Shown piece by piece: positions 26,956 to 34,500 of a stretch of DNA of 64,000 bases (its first letter is position 1; each line of letters starts with the position of its first letter). The stretch comes from Lysobacter prati. GTDB lineage: Bacteria; Pseudomonadota; Gammaproteobacteria; Xanthomonadales; Xanthomonadaceae. The notes beneath the pieces are model-generated. The model saw only the letters and a list, made by a program, of their open reading frames with translations, did not search any database and was not told the DNA's origin. The position numbers and the translations under genes were made by a program. The stretch covers positions 868,001 through 932,000 of the forward strand of contig NZ_VLNV01000001.1 of the NCBI RefSeq assembly GCF_009765215.1. The letters run 5' to 3'.

Positions 26956-27990
26956 TCAGGCCAGCCAGCGCACCAGCACATATCCGCCAATCGACAACCA
27001 GCCGAACAACGCTGCCGCCAGCAGCAGCGGTCGCGGACCGAGCGCGCGCAGCTTCGACACACGCGTCTCGATCCCCAGGGCAGCCATGGCCGTGGCAAGC
27101 AGCAGCGTGTCCAGGGTCAGAAATGCAGAGCGCACCGCCGCGGGCACAGTCACCAGCGAATTCAGTGCCACCACGCCGAGGAAGCCAAGCGCGAACCAGG
27201 GCACCACCATGGCCCGCTGACCACCGTTGCGCGCCTCGCGCCAACCCAGCACCAGCAGCACCGGCACCAGCATCAGCACGCGGGTCAACTTGACGACAAC
27301 CGCCGCATCGGCGGTTTCCGGACTGATCGCACTGCCCACCGCCACGACCTGCGCCACTTCGTGCACGGTCGCGCCGGCGTACAGGCCGAACGCCGCCGGA
27401 TCCAGACCCAGGTGGGGATACAACTGCGGGTACAGGAAGATGTTCAGCGTGCCGAACAGCACCACGCTGGCCACCGCGATGGCGACCTTGCTCGGGTCAG
27501 GGCGGATCACGCGTTCCACCGCCAGTACGGCAGCGGCACCGCAGATCGCGCTGCCGGCTGCGGTCAGCAAGGCTGTATCACGGTCCAGTCCGAACCAGCG
27601 ACGGCCCACCCAGGCACCAAGGCCCAGGGTCGACACCACGACGATGAGATCGATCAGCAGGCCATGGACGCCGACGGCGGCGACATCCTGGAAGCTCAGG
27701 CGCAGGCCGTAGAGCACAACGCCTGCGCGCAGCAACTGCCGCTGGGCCAGGCCGATGCCGGGCGCGATGCCGGCCGGCAGGCGCGAGCCGGCCAGATTGC
27801 CGATGAGCATTCCCAGCACGATGGCAACGGTCAGGGCGCTCAGCTGCCAGCGCTGCAGCAGCGGCAGCTGCGCGGCGGCCAGTGCCAGCAACCCAACCGA
27901 CACCGCCAGCGCGAGCCCCGGCGCCCAACCGGGAATCCAGGCGTTCAGAGGGCGGGATTTCGTTTGCGAACGGGGAGCGACGTAGGCCAT
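26956..27990 (-). CDS. YeiH-family putative sulfate exporter / transporter
   Basis: A 344-aa membrane protein with about 10 hydrophobic helices, matching the YeiH/UPF0324 family (conserved LGMLIGNL, GIVLYGL-like RAGVVLYGLRLSF and GSAICGAAAVLAVERVI segments, and TVHEVAQVVAVGSAIS). The substrate is not firmly known for the family; sulfite/sulfate-type or other small anions have been suggested. It is divergent from a LysR gene across 71 bp, the same arrangement as yeiH and its regulator yeiE in other bacteria, so it is probably controlled by that regulator. Confidence 0.85.
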   Translation of the reverse strand: MAYVAPRSQTKSRPLNAWIPGWAPGLALAVSVGLLALAAAQLPLLQRWQLSALTVAIVLGMLIGNLAGSRLPAGIAPGIGLAQRQLLRAGVVLYGLRLSFQDVAAVGVHGLLIDLIVVVSTLGLGAWVGRRWFGLDRDTALLTAAGSAICGAAAVLAVERVIRPDPSKVAIAVASVVLFGTLNIFLYPQLYPHLGLDPAAFGLYAGATVHEVAQVVAVGSAISPETADAAVVVKLTRVLMLVPVLLVLGWREARNGGQRAMVVPWFALGFLGVVALNSLVTVPAAVRSAFLTLDTLLLATAMAALGIETRVSKLRALGPRPLLLAAALFGWLSIGGYVLVRWLA

Positions 27991-28061
27991 GGCGCCAATG
28001 GTCGCCTCGGCCGGTCATTCAGTAAATTTGAGAATCCTTAGCCTTGGCATAAACTTCCCTG

Positions 28062-28946
28062 ATGATCGGCGTCAGCCCCCGGCAGCTTGAGGTATTCGTG
28101 GCCATCGCCACAGGCGGCACCGTCCGCGCGGCGGCCGAGCAGCTGCACCTGACCCAACCTGCGGCCAGCATGGCGTTGGCGGAACTCGAACGCGTCCTGG
28201 GATCGCCGCTGTTCGACCGCACCCAGCGGCGCCTGCACATCAACGCACGCGGCCGCCACCTGCTGCCTCTGGCGCAAGAGCTGCTCGAGCGCATGCGCGA
28301 ACTGGTCCAGCACGCAGGGCACGACGACAACCTGCTCTCCGGCGAACTGCGTGTCGGCGCCAGCAATACGGTCGGCAACTACCTCGTCGGTGACCTGCTC
28401 GGCGCATTCATCACCGCCCATCCGCAGGTCGCGCTGAAGCTGCACGTCGACAACAGCGCGGCGATCGTGTCCGGCGTGCTCGATTACAGCCTCGACATAG
28501 GCTGCATCGAAGGCCCGGCCGCCCACCCCGAACTGGAGCTGCTGCGCTGGCGCGACGACAAGCTGTGCGTGTGCGCCCCGCCTGCGCATCCGCTGGCGAA
28601 ACGACGGCGCCTGCGCCCGGAAGATTTCGCCGGTGCGCGCTGGATCTTGCGCGAAGGCGGCTCGGCGACGCGCGGCCAGACCGAGCGCGCGCTTGCCGCG
28701 TTGCCGGCAGGCGAGACGGTGCTCGAACTGGATCAGAGCGAAGCGATCAAACAGGCAGTGATCGCGGGACTTGGGCTCGCCCTGTTGCCGGAGGTCGCGG
28801 TCGCGCATGCGCAGGCTGCGGGCCGGTTGGCGGTGCTGCGCACGCCGTTCCTCGGCCTCAAGCGTCAACTGAGCCTGGTGCTGCACCGGCGCAAGTACCG
28901 CAGCGCGCTGCTGCGCGAATTTCTCGACAGCGTGAGAAAGGCCTGA
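28062..28946 (+). CDS. LysR-family transcriptional regulator (YeiE-like)
   Basis: A 294-aa DNA-binding regulator. The N-terminal winged helix-turn-helix at residues 1-60 shows RQLEVFVAIATGGTVRAAAEQLHLTQPAASMALAELE, the LysR signature. A substrate-binding domain follows with GELRVGASNTVGNYL at about 90. It starts 71 bp from the divergent YeiH-type gene, whose promoter it very likely binds. That spacer is AT-rich compared with the flanks. Co-inducer unknown. Confidence 0.92.
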   Translation: MIGVSPRQLEVFVAIATGGTVRAAAEQLHLTQPAASMALAELERVLGSPLFDRTQRRLHINARGRHLLPLAQELLERMRELVQHAGHDDNLLSGELRVGASNTVGNYLVGDLLGAFITAHPQVALKLHVDNSAAIVSGVLDYSLDIGCIEGPAAHPELELLRWRDDKLCVCAPPAHPLAKRRRLRPEDFAGARWILREGGSATRGQTERALAALPAGETVLELDQSEAIKQAVIAGLGLALLPEVAVAHAQAAGRLAVLRTPFLGLKRQLSLVLHRRKYRSALLREFLDSVRKA

Positions 28947-28967
28947 ACCCAGGGCGATGGCAGTCCT

Positions 28968-29807
28968 TCACTGGAACGCCAGCGTGAGGACGCGCAATGC
29001 ATCGCGCGTTCGCCGATCGCTGAGGTTGCTATAGAGCATCACGTCCTGCGAGCGAATCGGCGGCAGCCCCAGGATCCCGCTGACGTCGACCGTCCCCGGC
29101 GGCGCCGCGCGCCGCGCCAGCAACGCCACCGCGAGGCCAGCGGCAGCGGCGGCCCCCAGGATCGCAGCACCCTTGCCGAGGAAGACTTCGCGCCATTCGA
29201 TCCCCGCCCGATCAAGCGTGCGCACCGCCTCTGTCCGCACGCGGCACGACTCGCCTTGCGTCGCCAATGGCAACGGCTGGCCCGCGCGCGACTCCCAGCC
29301 GGCAGCCGCGAACCATGAAAAGGATTCGACGAACACCACCTTGCCCCGCTTGCCGCGATCGTCCGGACGCAGCACCAGCACCGCGTCGAGTTCCCCACGT
29401 TCCTGGGCTTGCACGAGTTCGTTGGTGCCGGCAATGCGAATTTCCACCAGCAGATTCGGATCGTGGTCCCGCATCCGTCGCAACAGAAGCGGCAGCTCGC
29501 TGCCAACCAGTTGCTGGTTGATGCCGATCGCCAGCCTGCGCTGTTCGGCCTCGAAGGCGGCGGCCGCGCGGTCGTGGGACGACACCAGTTCGCGCGCTAC
29601 GCCGAGAAATGCCAGACCCTCCACGGACAAGCGCACATGCCGTGGCGTGCGTTCCAGCAGGCGGCGCCCGAGTTGCTCTTCCAGACGCCGCAGCTTGAGG
29701 CTGACTGCGGACTGGGTGGTGCCCAGCGCGTCGGCTGCCCGGGTGAAGCTCTGCAAGTCAGCAGCCAGCAGGAACGCCCTGACCGCGTCCACGTCCATCG
29801 CCTTCAT
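28968..29807 (-). CDS. LysR-family transcriptional regulator
   Basis: A 279-aa regulator. The open frame extends to 30062, but the N-terminal helix-turn-helix begins right after Met 29807 (MKAMDVDAVRAFLLAADLQS), so that start, or Met 29798, is preferred. The HTH region SFTRAADALGTTQSAVSLKLRRLEEQ is canonical. The C-terminal substrate-binding domain is complete, with an Ala-rich AAILGAAAAAGLAVALLARR segment. It is divergent from the lipocalin-like gene at 29918, with a 9-bp inverted repeat in between that may be its operator. Target and ligand are unknown. Confidence 0.9.
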   Translation of the reverse strand: MKAMDVDAVRAFLLAADLQSFTRAADALGTTQSAVSLKLRRLEEQLGRRLLERTPRHVRLSVEGLAFLGVARELVSSHDRAAAAFEAEQRRLAIGINQQLVGSELPLLLRRMRDHDPNLLVEIRIAGTNELVQAQERGELDAVLVLRPDDRGKRGKVVFVESFSWFAAAGWESRAGQPLPLATQGESCRVRTEAVRTLDRAGIEWREVFLGKGAAILGAAAAAGLAVALLARRAAPPGTVDVSGILGLPPIRSQDVMLYSNLSDRRTRDALRVLTLAFQ

Positions 29808-29813
29808 CTGGAT

Positions 29814-29864
29814 AGATTCGATTTTCGAATGCCAGATATCCTTGTAGATGCGTTTATCGAATCT
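29814..29864. promoter_or_regulatory. Candidate LysR operator
   Basis: A perfect 9-bp inverted pair, AGATTCGAT at 29814-29822 and ATCGAATCT at 29856-29864, with an inner ATTCG/CGAAT palindrome at 29816-29830. It lies between the divergent LysR gene and the lipocalin-like gene in an AT-richer stretch. Confidence 0.5.
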
Positions 29865-29917
29865 TTCAAGCGACCTAGGATGGGCCTGTCGATCCCCACT
29901 CCATAAGGACTCAACGC

Positions 29918-30412
29918 ATGAAACCACTGACCGGTGCACTCGTCGCAATGCTGGCAGGGCTGTCCGCGCGAGACGCACCAGCGCCCACGCCCGAATTCCC
30001 GCTGCAAGGCATCTGGACCCTGGTGGCCGCGGACAAGGTCCTGCCGGATGGCAAGACGACAAGGGACTACGGCGAGAGCCCGAAGGGCAGGCTCGTCGTC
30101 GATGCCAAGGGACGGTATTCGCTCCAGATCTTCAAGTCCGAACGCCTGCATTTCGCCGGCGACAGCAAGGCCGATGGCAGCGCCGACGAATTCAGGTCCG
30201 CGGTCATGGGCAGCAGTACCCACTATGGTGCGTTGACGATCGACCAACGGGAAGGAGTGCTGGTGTTCTCGATCGAAGGTTCTTCCTTCCCAAACTGGGA
30301 AGGCACGACGCAGAGGCGCCAGTACACGCTGGATGGCAGCGAGCTGCGCTATAAAGTGCCGCCGCGGGCGGATGGGAGCATCCCGGTTTCCGTGTGGCAC
30401 CGGCTTGATTAG
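29918..30412 (+). CDS. Lipocalin-like domain protein
   Basis: A 164-aa protein. It has a short, somewhat weak N-terminal hydrophobic stretch (MKPLTGALVAMLAGLSA) that may be a signal peptide. The rest fits a lipocalin-like beta barrel: LQGIWTLVAADKVLPDG at the start, GRLVVDAKGRYSLQIF, an alternating hydrophobic SSTHYGALTID strand, and RRQYTLDGSELRYKVP near the end. Ligand unknown. It is divergent from a LysR gene and probably its regulatory target. Confidence 0.75.
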   Translation: MKPLTGALVAMLAGLSARDAPAPTPEFPLQGIWTLVAADKVLPDGKTTRDYGESPKGRLVVDAKGRYSLQIFKSERLHFAGDSKADGSADEFRSAVMGSSTHYGALTIDQREGVLVFSIEGSSFPNWEGTTQRRQYTLDGSELRYKVPPRADGSIPVSVWHRLD

Positions 30413-30477
30413 GCCATCCCTCATTTCCGTTCAAAGGCGATCGCAGCTTCGATCACACTTCAACCAATGGAGCCACC

Positions 30478-30822
30478 ATGCCGCACTTCGTAGTCGACTG
30501 CTCGCAGGGGATTCTTCAGATCCATGACGAAGAATCGATCATCACCCGGTTGCACCGAGTGGCGAATTCGTCAGGGCTGTTCGAGGAATCGGACATCAAG
30601 GTCCGTGTACACCCCTACGAAACCTACGCTGTCGGCGGTGAGCGAGAGGATTTCATCCACACCTTCGCCTGGATCATGCAGGGGCGCAGCATCGAGCAAC
30701 GCGCCGCCTTGTCGAAGGCCATCGTCAGCGAGCTGGCTGCGATGTTTCCGTTGCTTCCCCGCATCGCCGTGAACATCGCCGAGTTCGAGCGGGCGACCTA
30801 TTTCAATCGCGCAATGCTGTGA
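30478..30822 (+). CDS. 5-carboxymethyl-2-hydroxymuconate isomerase family protein
   Basis: A 114-aa protein with the CHMI/HpaF tautomerase fold: the conserved N-terminus MPHFVVDCSQGI with catalytic Pro2 (after Met removal), the RVHPYETYAVGG loop, and AAMFPLLPRIAVNIAEFE with YFNR near the end. The family isomerises a homoprotocatechuate degradation intermediate; no other hpa genes are present here. It ends one base before the duplicated tRNA-Leu sequence, so it was originally the chromosomal neighbour of tRNA-Leu, with its 3' end facing the tRNA 3' end. Confidence 0.85.
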   Translation: MPHFVVDCSQGILQIHDEESIITRLHRVANSSGLFEESDIKVRVHPYETYAVGGEREDFIHTFAWIMQGRSIEQRAALSKAIVSELAAMFPLLPRIAVNIAEFERATYFNRAML

Positions 30823-30823
30823 T

Positions 30824-30840
30824 TGGTGCCCGGAGCCGGA
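30824..30840. repeat. Attachment site attL (17-bp core)
   Basis: TGGTGCCCGGAGCCGGA, identical to bases 40947-40963, the 3' end of tRNA-Leu on the minus strand including CCA. Identity stops at the next base and resumes for TC. It lies two bases after the CHMI-family stop. Confidence 0.9.
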
Positions 30841-30883
30841 ATCACAAACCCCGGTTTTGCGCGGAAATGCGGGGGCCGTCATC

Positions 30884-30912
30884 CATCTGACCCCCAGATT
30901 GACCCCCAGCGG
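30884..30912. repeat. Candidate integrase arm sites, left end
   Basis: CATCTGACCCCCAG followed by a second TTGACCCCCAGCGG. The 29-bp block matches the right-end block at 40811-40839 at 27 of 29 positions and in the same orientation. It lies 43 bp inside attL. Confidence 0.65.
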
Positions 30913-31044
30913 TCGCCGTCACCCAACCCGCATGGATCGCGCCACAGGGCCGCCCACTCCCAACCCGGCGAACCACAGCGGCGACCCACCCTGCCCGGGC
31001 CTGTGGCGTCCGCTGGCGCGTCGCCAACCCCTTCCATGCCCCGG

Positions 31045-31320
31045 ATGCCGGTGGCATCGTCGGACCATGCGCCGCTGTCGCTATGCCCCGCCGCCATGAT
31101 TTCCGAATGCGAGGCCCACGGCCTGCGCCGTGCCGACATTGCGCGCGTGGCCGGGCTGGCCCGGTCCACCGTCACGATGCTGGCCACCGGGGAGCGTGGC
31201 CGCAATCCCAGCGCCGCCACCATGGACGGCCTGCAACGCGCCGCCGCGTCCTGTCGCCCGGCCGACCCGATACGCGGGCCGGGCCGCCCGGCGATTGATG
31301 CCGGCCAGCGTGCCCGGTAA
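31045..31320 (+). CDS. Small helix-turn-helix (XRE-like) DNA-binding protein
   Basis: A protein of about 91 aa; the frame is open from 30823 but the N-terminal part of that frame is low-complexity, so Met 31045 is chosen (31096 is also possible). The core HGLRRADIARVAGLARSTV, followed by TMLATGERGRNPSAATMDGL, is a clear helix-turn-helix of phage-repressor type. No strong Shine-Dalgarno is visible. As the first gene of the plus-strand cargo at the left end, it may control the element or the cargo. Confidence in the domain is good; the start is uncertain. Confidence 0.65.
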   Translation: MPVASSDHAPLSLCPAAMISECEAHGLRRADIARVAGLARSTVTMLATGERGRNPSAATMDGLQRAAASCRPADPIRGPGRPAIDAGQRAR

Positions 31321-31386
31321 CGTCCGGGCCAAGATCAATTGGCCGCCGCCCTGGCGGGCAAACCCGCCGAAGGGGAACGGCCGACC

Positions 31387-31836
31387 ATGAGCGATGCAAC
31401 GCGGTGGCTCGCATTCGGATGGGGACAATCCCGTTGGGTGCTGTTGGTCGGGCGATACGCGATCAAAGTGCCGCGATGCTCCAACTAAAGGTCGCATCCC
31501 AACGATGCATCAGACCCGACGTTTCGCATGCGCATCACCCAAGGTCGAAACTGTAACCGTGCGGAATGGGCGGCGTGGCGCGCGCAACTATTCCCGCACT
31601 TGTGCCCGATCTTATTTGCGGATCGCTTCGGCTGGGTCGTAGTCATGCCGCGCGCCAGTCCGATCACCGACGAAGAATTTGACCGCTGGGAAGAGTCGCC
31701 CGAATGGCCGCACGTCCCATTTGCACCAACACCGTTTGAAACGAAGGCCGCCGACGCTGGCCGCTTGCCCGATGGCCGGTTGGTGATGATCGACTACGGG
31801 ATGCGCGGCTATCAGGTCGGGCTGGCGAGCAAATGA
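31387..31836 (+). pseudogene. Cargo gene interrupted by an in-frame TAA
   Basis: One reading frame from ATG 31387 to TGA 31836 is broken only by TAA at 31486-31488. The first part (33 aa) begins MSDATRWLAFGWGQS and contains RWVLLVGRYAIKVPR; it is preceded by GAAGGGGAA. The second part reopens at ATG 31528 (102 aa, MRITQGRNCNRAEW, then LCPILFADRFGWVVVMPRA, ending LVMIDYGMRGYQVGLASK). From memory, phage and island proteins carry both halves in one chain, so this looks like a nonsense-interrupted gene. The 102-aa part could still be expressed alone. Function unknown. Confidence 0.5.
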
Positions 31837-32200
31837 CCCAAAACCATGTTTCAACGCGAAACTCGGTTTTCCATCAGGGTTCCGATGAAGGCGCCGGGGC
31901 GGACACGTCGCCCACAGGCCCCGCGATCACGGCAAGCGTGGTGGCCAGGCCCATCAGCCACAAAATTAGCCAACCGCCAAACAGGCACGCCATGACGCAC
32001 TTTATGACGCACTTTTTCAAGCCGCGCGCGGCGGGGGGTGTCGGTGACGTCAATTGCTTGGAAGTGGGAAGTCGGTTGGACGCGAACTTTAGTGCCTCAA
32101 GTGGCCCGAGAAGTTTTCATCGGACGACTGAAACTTTCCCAAAGACGACAGAGGGGCGCCCCGTCCCAACCGGTGCGACGGCCGCGCCGACAATGGCGCA
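31837..32200. other. Gene-free stretch with tandem 12-bp repeat
   Basis: About 364 bp without a convincing gene; the one long open frame (from 31833) has a composition unlike a protein and runs over the next gene in another frame. Two exact tandem copies of ATGACGCACTTT occur at 31992-32003 and 32004-32015, sharing the TGACGCA core with repeats in the primase gene. Confidence 0.55.
31992..32015. repeat. Tandem 12-bp direct repeat
   Basis: Two adjacent copies of ATGACGCACTTT followed by TT. The TGACGCA core resembles the iterons at 37546-37660. It may be a second replication or regulatory site, as P4 has two such regions (ori and crr). Confidence 0.6.
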
Positions 32201-32491
32201 ATGCGTCCCGTCGTCTTGCCATCCGACTTCAAGTGGGTCCGCGCCCATTACTCGGGCCGGCCCAGCGATACGTCGTGGCTTTACCTGCACCAAGTGGCCG
32301 TGGCGGTGGTCAACAGGCACTTGGACGGCGGATGGCGCTGCGCCGTGAATCGCCACTTGGACCCTGCCCGCGAACGTGGTGCGCGCTGCCCGTCCGAAGC
32401 CGTGGGCCAACGTTGGGTCGAGCGGTGGGCCGCCGCGCACGCGACACGCCTGCGGCGACAGCTACCGACGCCGCTATCCCCCGGCCAATAG
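32201..32491 (+). CDS. Small hypothetical cargo protein
   Basis: A 96-aa frame of protein-like composition: MRPVVLPSDFKWVRAHYSG, then WLYLHQVAVAVVNRHLDGGW and AVNRHL, and a basic C-terminal half with GQRWVERWAAAHATRLRR. The pattern, a short beta hairpin around NRHL repeats and then a helix, resembles small proteins of unknown function on phage-like islands. No clear Shine-Dalgarno was seen, and competing frames exist on both strands. It is called from composition and position in the plus-strand cargo row. Confidence 0.5.
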   Translation: MRPVVLPSDFKWVRAHYSGRPSDTSWLYLHQVAVAVVNRHLDGGWRCAVNRHLDPARERGARCPSEAVGQRWVERWAAAHATRLRRQLPTPLSPGQ

Positions 32492-32575
32492 TATTGGCCC
32501 CTCGCTGCCGTCCGGGGTACGCTTCGGCCACTACGGGGACACGGGGCGGGATGATGCCGGCAGGGAAAGTGGCCA

Positions 32576-33088
32576 ATGGCTAAAAGGTCCGATGCGCCCG
32601 ACGCTACCGTCGTGGCCGACATCCGGCGGGTCATTGGCACTCCAAAGGCATGGGTCGCAACCGGTGAGATGGCTTGGATTGATAACGTCTACAAGCCGCG
32701 CGGCTTCAAGTTCCGGGAACGCTTGGCGCTCCCGGATGGCTCGCAGCCCGCAACCCTGTTCGTCGAATGCTATTTCAAGCCTTCCAGCATTCAAGGCAAT
32801 CCGGACAAGCTGAGCCTCGGCCTTTTCGTCCAAAATCAACGCGCCCTGGCGATCGACATCAATGGCCCCAGCAGGCACGTCAACAGCGTGGGTGTTGGCC
32901 GACCGTTCTACGGGCAGCGAGTTGGCCATCCACAGATTCACACCGTAAGCGACGACGCCCTATACGGTTACGCCGAACCAATTGAATCCATGTCGAACGA
33001 AGGCTATTGGGAGTATTTTGTTACCCAAGCTGGGATAACAGGCGCGCCCCCCTTCAAGCTTCCAATCTTGCAGCTCGGACTTCTATGA
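32576..33088 (+). CDS. Hypothetical cargo protein, first gene of a coupled pair
   Basis: A 170-aa soluble protein with a good upstream purine stretch (CAGGGAAAG). The N-terminal part (residues 1-60) includes WVATGEMAWIDNVYKPRGFKF; the centre has a beta-rich SLGLFVQNQRALAIDING, followed by GPSRHVN, HPQIHT and GYAEPIE, and the C-terminus has GYWEYFVTQAGI. The DI-G-P-x-H ... HxHxx ... GYAEP order reminds me of the DUF6978-type family, but this is from memory. Its TGA overlaps the ATG of the next gene (ATGA), so the two proteins are made together. Lower GC than the chromosome. It may belong to an anti-phage or regulatory module. Confidence 0.65.
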   Translation: MAKRSDAPDATVVADIRRVIGTPKAWVATGEMAWIDNVYKPRGFKFRERLALPDGSQPATLFVECYFKPSSIQGNPDKLSLGLFVQNQRALAIDINGPSRHVNSVGVGRPFYGQRVGHPQIHTVSDDALYGYAEPIESMSNEGYWEYFVTQAGITGAPPFKLPILQLGLL

Positions 33089-33825
33089 ACCACGACGCCA
33101 TCGCTACCGCCCTTTGCGGCCGCTACGTCAAGTTGGCGGAAACGTCCGGCTATCTGGAATCCAATTGGGCATTTCCCAAGGATGGAACGCTAATCGGCGC
33201 CTATATTTTGGAGTCGGATGGCGGCCTTGTTCGCATCACCGATGACGGCGACATTGTGTTCAATGCGGCAGTCGCTGGCGCCGAAGTAACGCGCAACAGG
33301 TTCACTCGCTATCGGACGTTGGCCGAAGAATTCGGGCTTACGCTTGGCGACGACGGCGTAATTAGCACGACTTGCCAAATCGATGAGCTTCCTTTCGCAA
33401 TTGCGCGGTACATGCAAGCCGTGACCGCAATCGCCCAAGCCAGCGTTAAGCACAGGCCAAAGGACACCGAACGGTTTGAACGAATCATCGGGACTTTGTT
33501 GGAAGCGAAGTTCGGCAAGCGTGTGACGCGACGCCCCGAAGTTATCGGGATCAGCGGCCACCAACTTAAGTTTTCTTTCGGGCTGGACCTTGATAGTCCT
33601 AACGCCGCATTGATTCAAGCAATCTCGGCGGATGATGACGAAACGAATTGGAAAGTGGTCTATGAAGCGGGCGGCAAGTTCGGGGACATTCGCCCTGCGC
33701 GGCCGAACCTGCGCTTGATAGCGATTTTGGAATCCGCAAAAGACACAGAAAAGGCAGGGCGTTACTTTGCGGGCGCTGCGGATGTTGTGATTTACGACGG
33801 CGGCGAATTGGCCTTGGCCGCGTGA
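33085..33825 (+). CDS. DUF1828-like cargo protein, second gene of a coupled pair
   Basis: A 246-aa protein starting at ATG 33085, which overlaps the upstream stop; the longer frame from 33007 is rejected. Residues 1-95 fit the DUF1828 pattern: FPKDGTLIGAYILESDGGLV leads into RITDDGDIVFNAAVAGAEV, then RTLAEEFGLTLGDDGVI and ELPFAIARYMQAVTAIAQ. The C-terminal part (about 115-246) is a separate alpha/beta region with FERIIGTLLEAKFGKRV and LIAILESAKDTEKAGRYFAGAADVVIYDGG. No catalytic motif was recognised. It converges with the HExxH gene with only 3 bp between stops. Role unknown; see the finding on the pair. Confidence 0.7.
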   Translation: MNHDAIATALCGRYVKLAETSGYLESNWAFPKDGTLIGAYILESDGGLVRITDDGDIVFNAAVAGAEVTRNRFTRYRTLAEEFGLTLGDDGVISTTCQIDELPFAIARYMQAVTAIAQASVKHRPKDTERFERIIGTLLEAKFGKRVTRRPEVIGISGHQLKFSFGLDLDSPNAALIQAISADDDETNWKVVYEAGGKFGDIRPARPNLRLIAILESAKDTEKAGRYFAGAADVVIYDGGELALAA

Positions 33826-33828
33826 CGG

Positions 33829-34422
33829 TCAGCGGAACCTTTCGCATAGCTTCGTTGCTGTAGCCGCATCAATTCCGGGTGCGGCGGCCATCAATTGCGA
33901 CGGAGTGACGCGGCACATCGGAATTCCCCGCGCACGCAACCCTTTGATGACGGCGAATTGGTCGGGAATCGAGGCAACCATTTTCAACGCCTCGCCGTAC
34001 GCGCCCGGTGCCCTATGCATGGGCACGCTATCGAACATGGCAGCGGCTTGCCCCACGCCGAAGGCGCAGGCCATCCCTTCCTCCAGCCATGTTTGATCAC
34101 CGGTAAGACCGTCGAGGGCGTGCACCAGTTCGTGACCCAGTTCGGCCACGCAGGATTGCCAGTCCGTCGCGGCGATGCGACCCAGATCAATCGTGATCAC
34201 GCGTCCCTTGCGGAGCGCGCGGCCGCTGGTACCCGCAGCAAAGCGCGCGGGTTCAATGGTGTGGTCGTGTGTGCGCGGTCCCAGCACCTTTTCGGCTTCC
34301 CGCAACAACAGCGTTTGCAACCGGTGCACTTCATCCAGATTGAACACCGGCACGTCGCACGGGGAGATGGCGGGCGGCTCGCCACGCCACAACGGCGCGA
34401 ATTCCGATTCAAGGTGGGACAT
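33829..34422 (-). CDS. Putative zinc metallopeptidase (HExxH) of the element
   Basis: A 197-aa protein without signal peptide. A zinc-peptidase motif HELVH is in ELGHELVHALDGLTG, with a third-ligand candidate Glu in TWLEEGMACAFG 14 residues on, as in gluzincin-like enzymes. The C-terminal region ends with MCRVTPSQLMAAAPGIDAATATKL, a possible small helical domain. It is the last gene of the minus-strand operon that includes the capsid gene. It might process a virion protein or act on the host. HK97 prohead proteases are serine enzymes, so it is not the standard one. Confidence 0.6.
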   Translation of the reverse strand: MSHLESEFAPLWRGEPPAISPCDVPVFNLDEVHRLQTLLLREAEKVLGPRTHDHTIEPARFAAGTSGRALRKGRVITIDLGRIAATDWQSCVAELGHELVHALDGLTGDQTWLEEGMACAFGVGQAAAMFDSVPMHRAPGAYGEALKMVASIPDQFAVIKGLRARGIPMCRVTPSQLMAAAPGIDAATATKLCERFR

Positions 34423-34500
34423 GGTGACTACCTCCTAAAAAGGTGCCCCGCCGCATTTCGCAGCCAGCGGGGCCAAGGACGCACGTACCGGAACGTGCGG

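Noticed and set aside
30823-31044. N-terminal extension of the HTH frame across the left arm repeats
   Set aside because: Pro/Arg/Ser-rich and overlying the att core and arm sites, so it is unlikely to be translated.
31833-32348. 171-codon plus-strand frame overlapping the stop of the cargo gene
   Set aside because: The ATGA overlap is tempting, but the sequence is Ser/Thr/Pro-rich with few hydrophobics, and it covers a more protein-like frame at 32201.
32531-32941. 136-codon minus-strand frame in the cargo
   Set aside because: Antisense to the 170-aa cargo gene, which has a ribosome binding site and is coupled to its neighbour.
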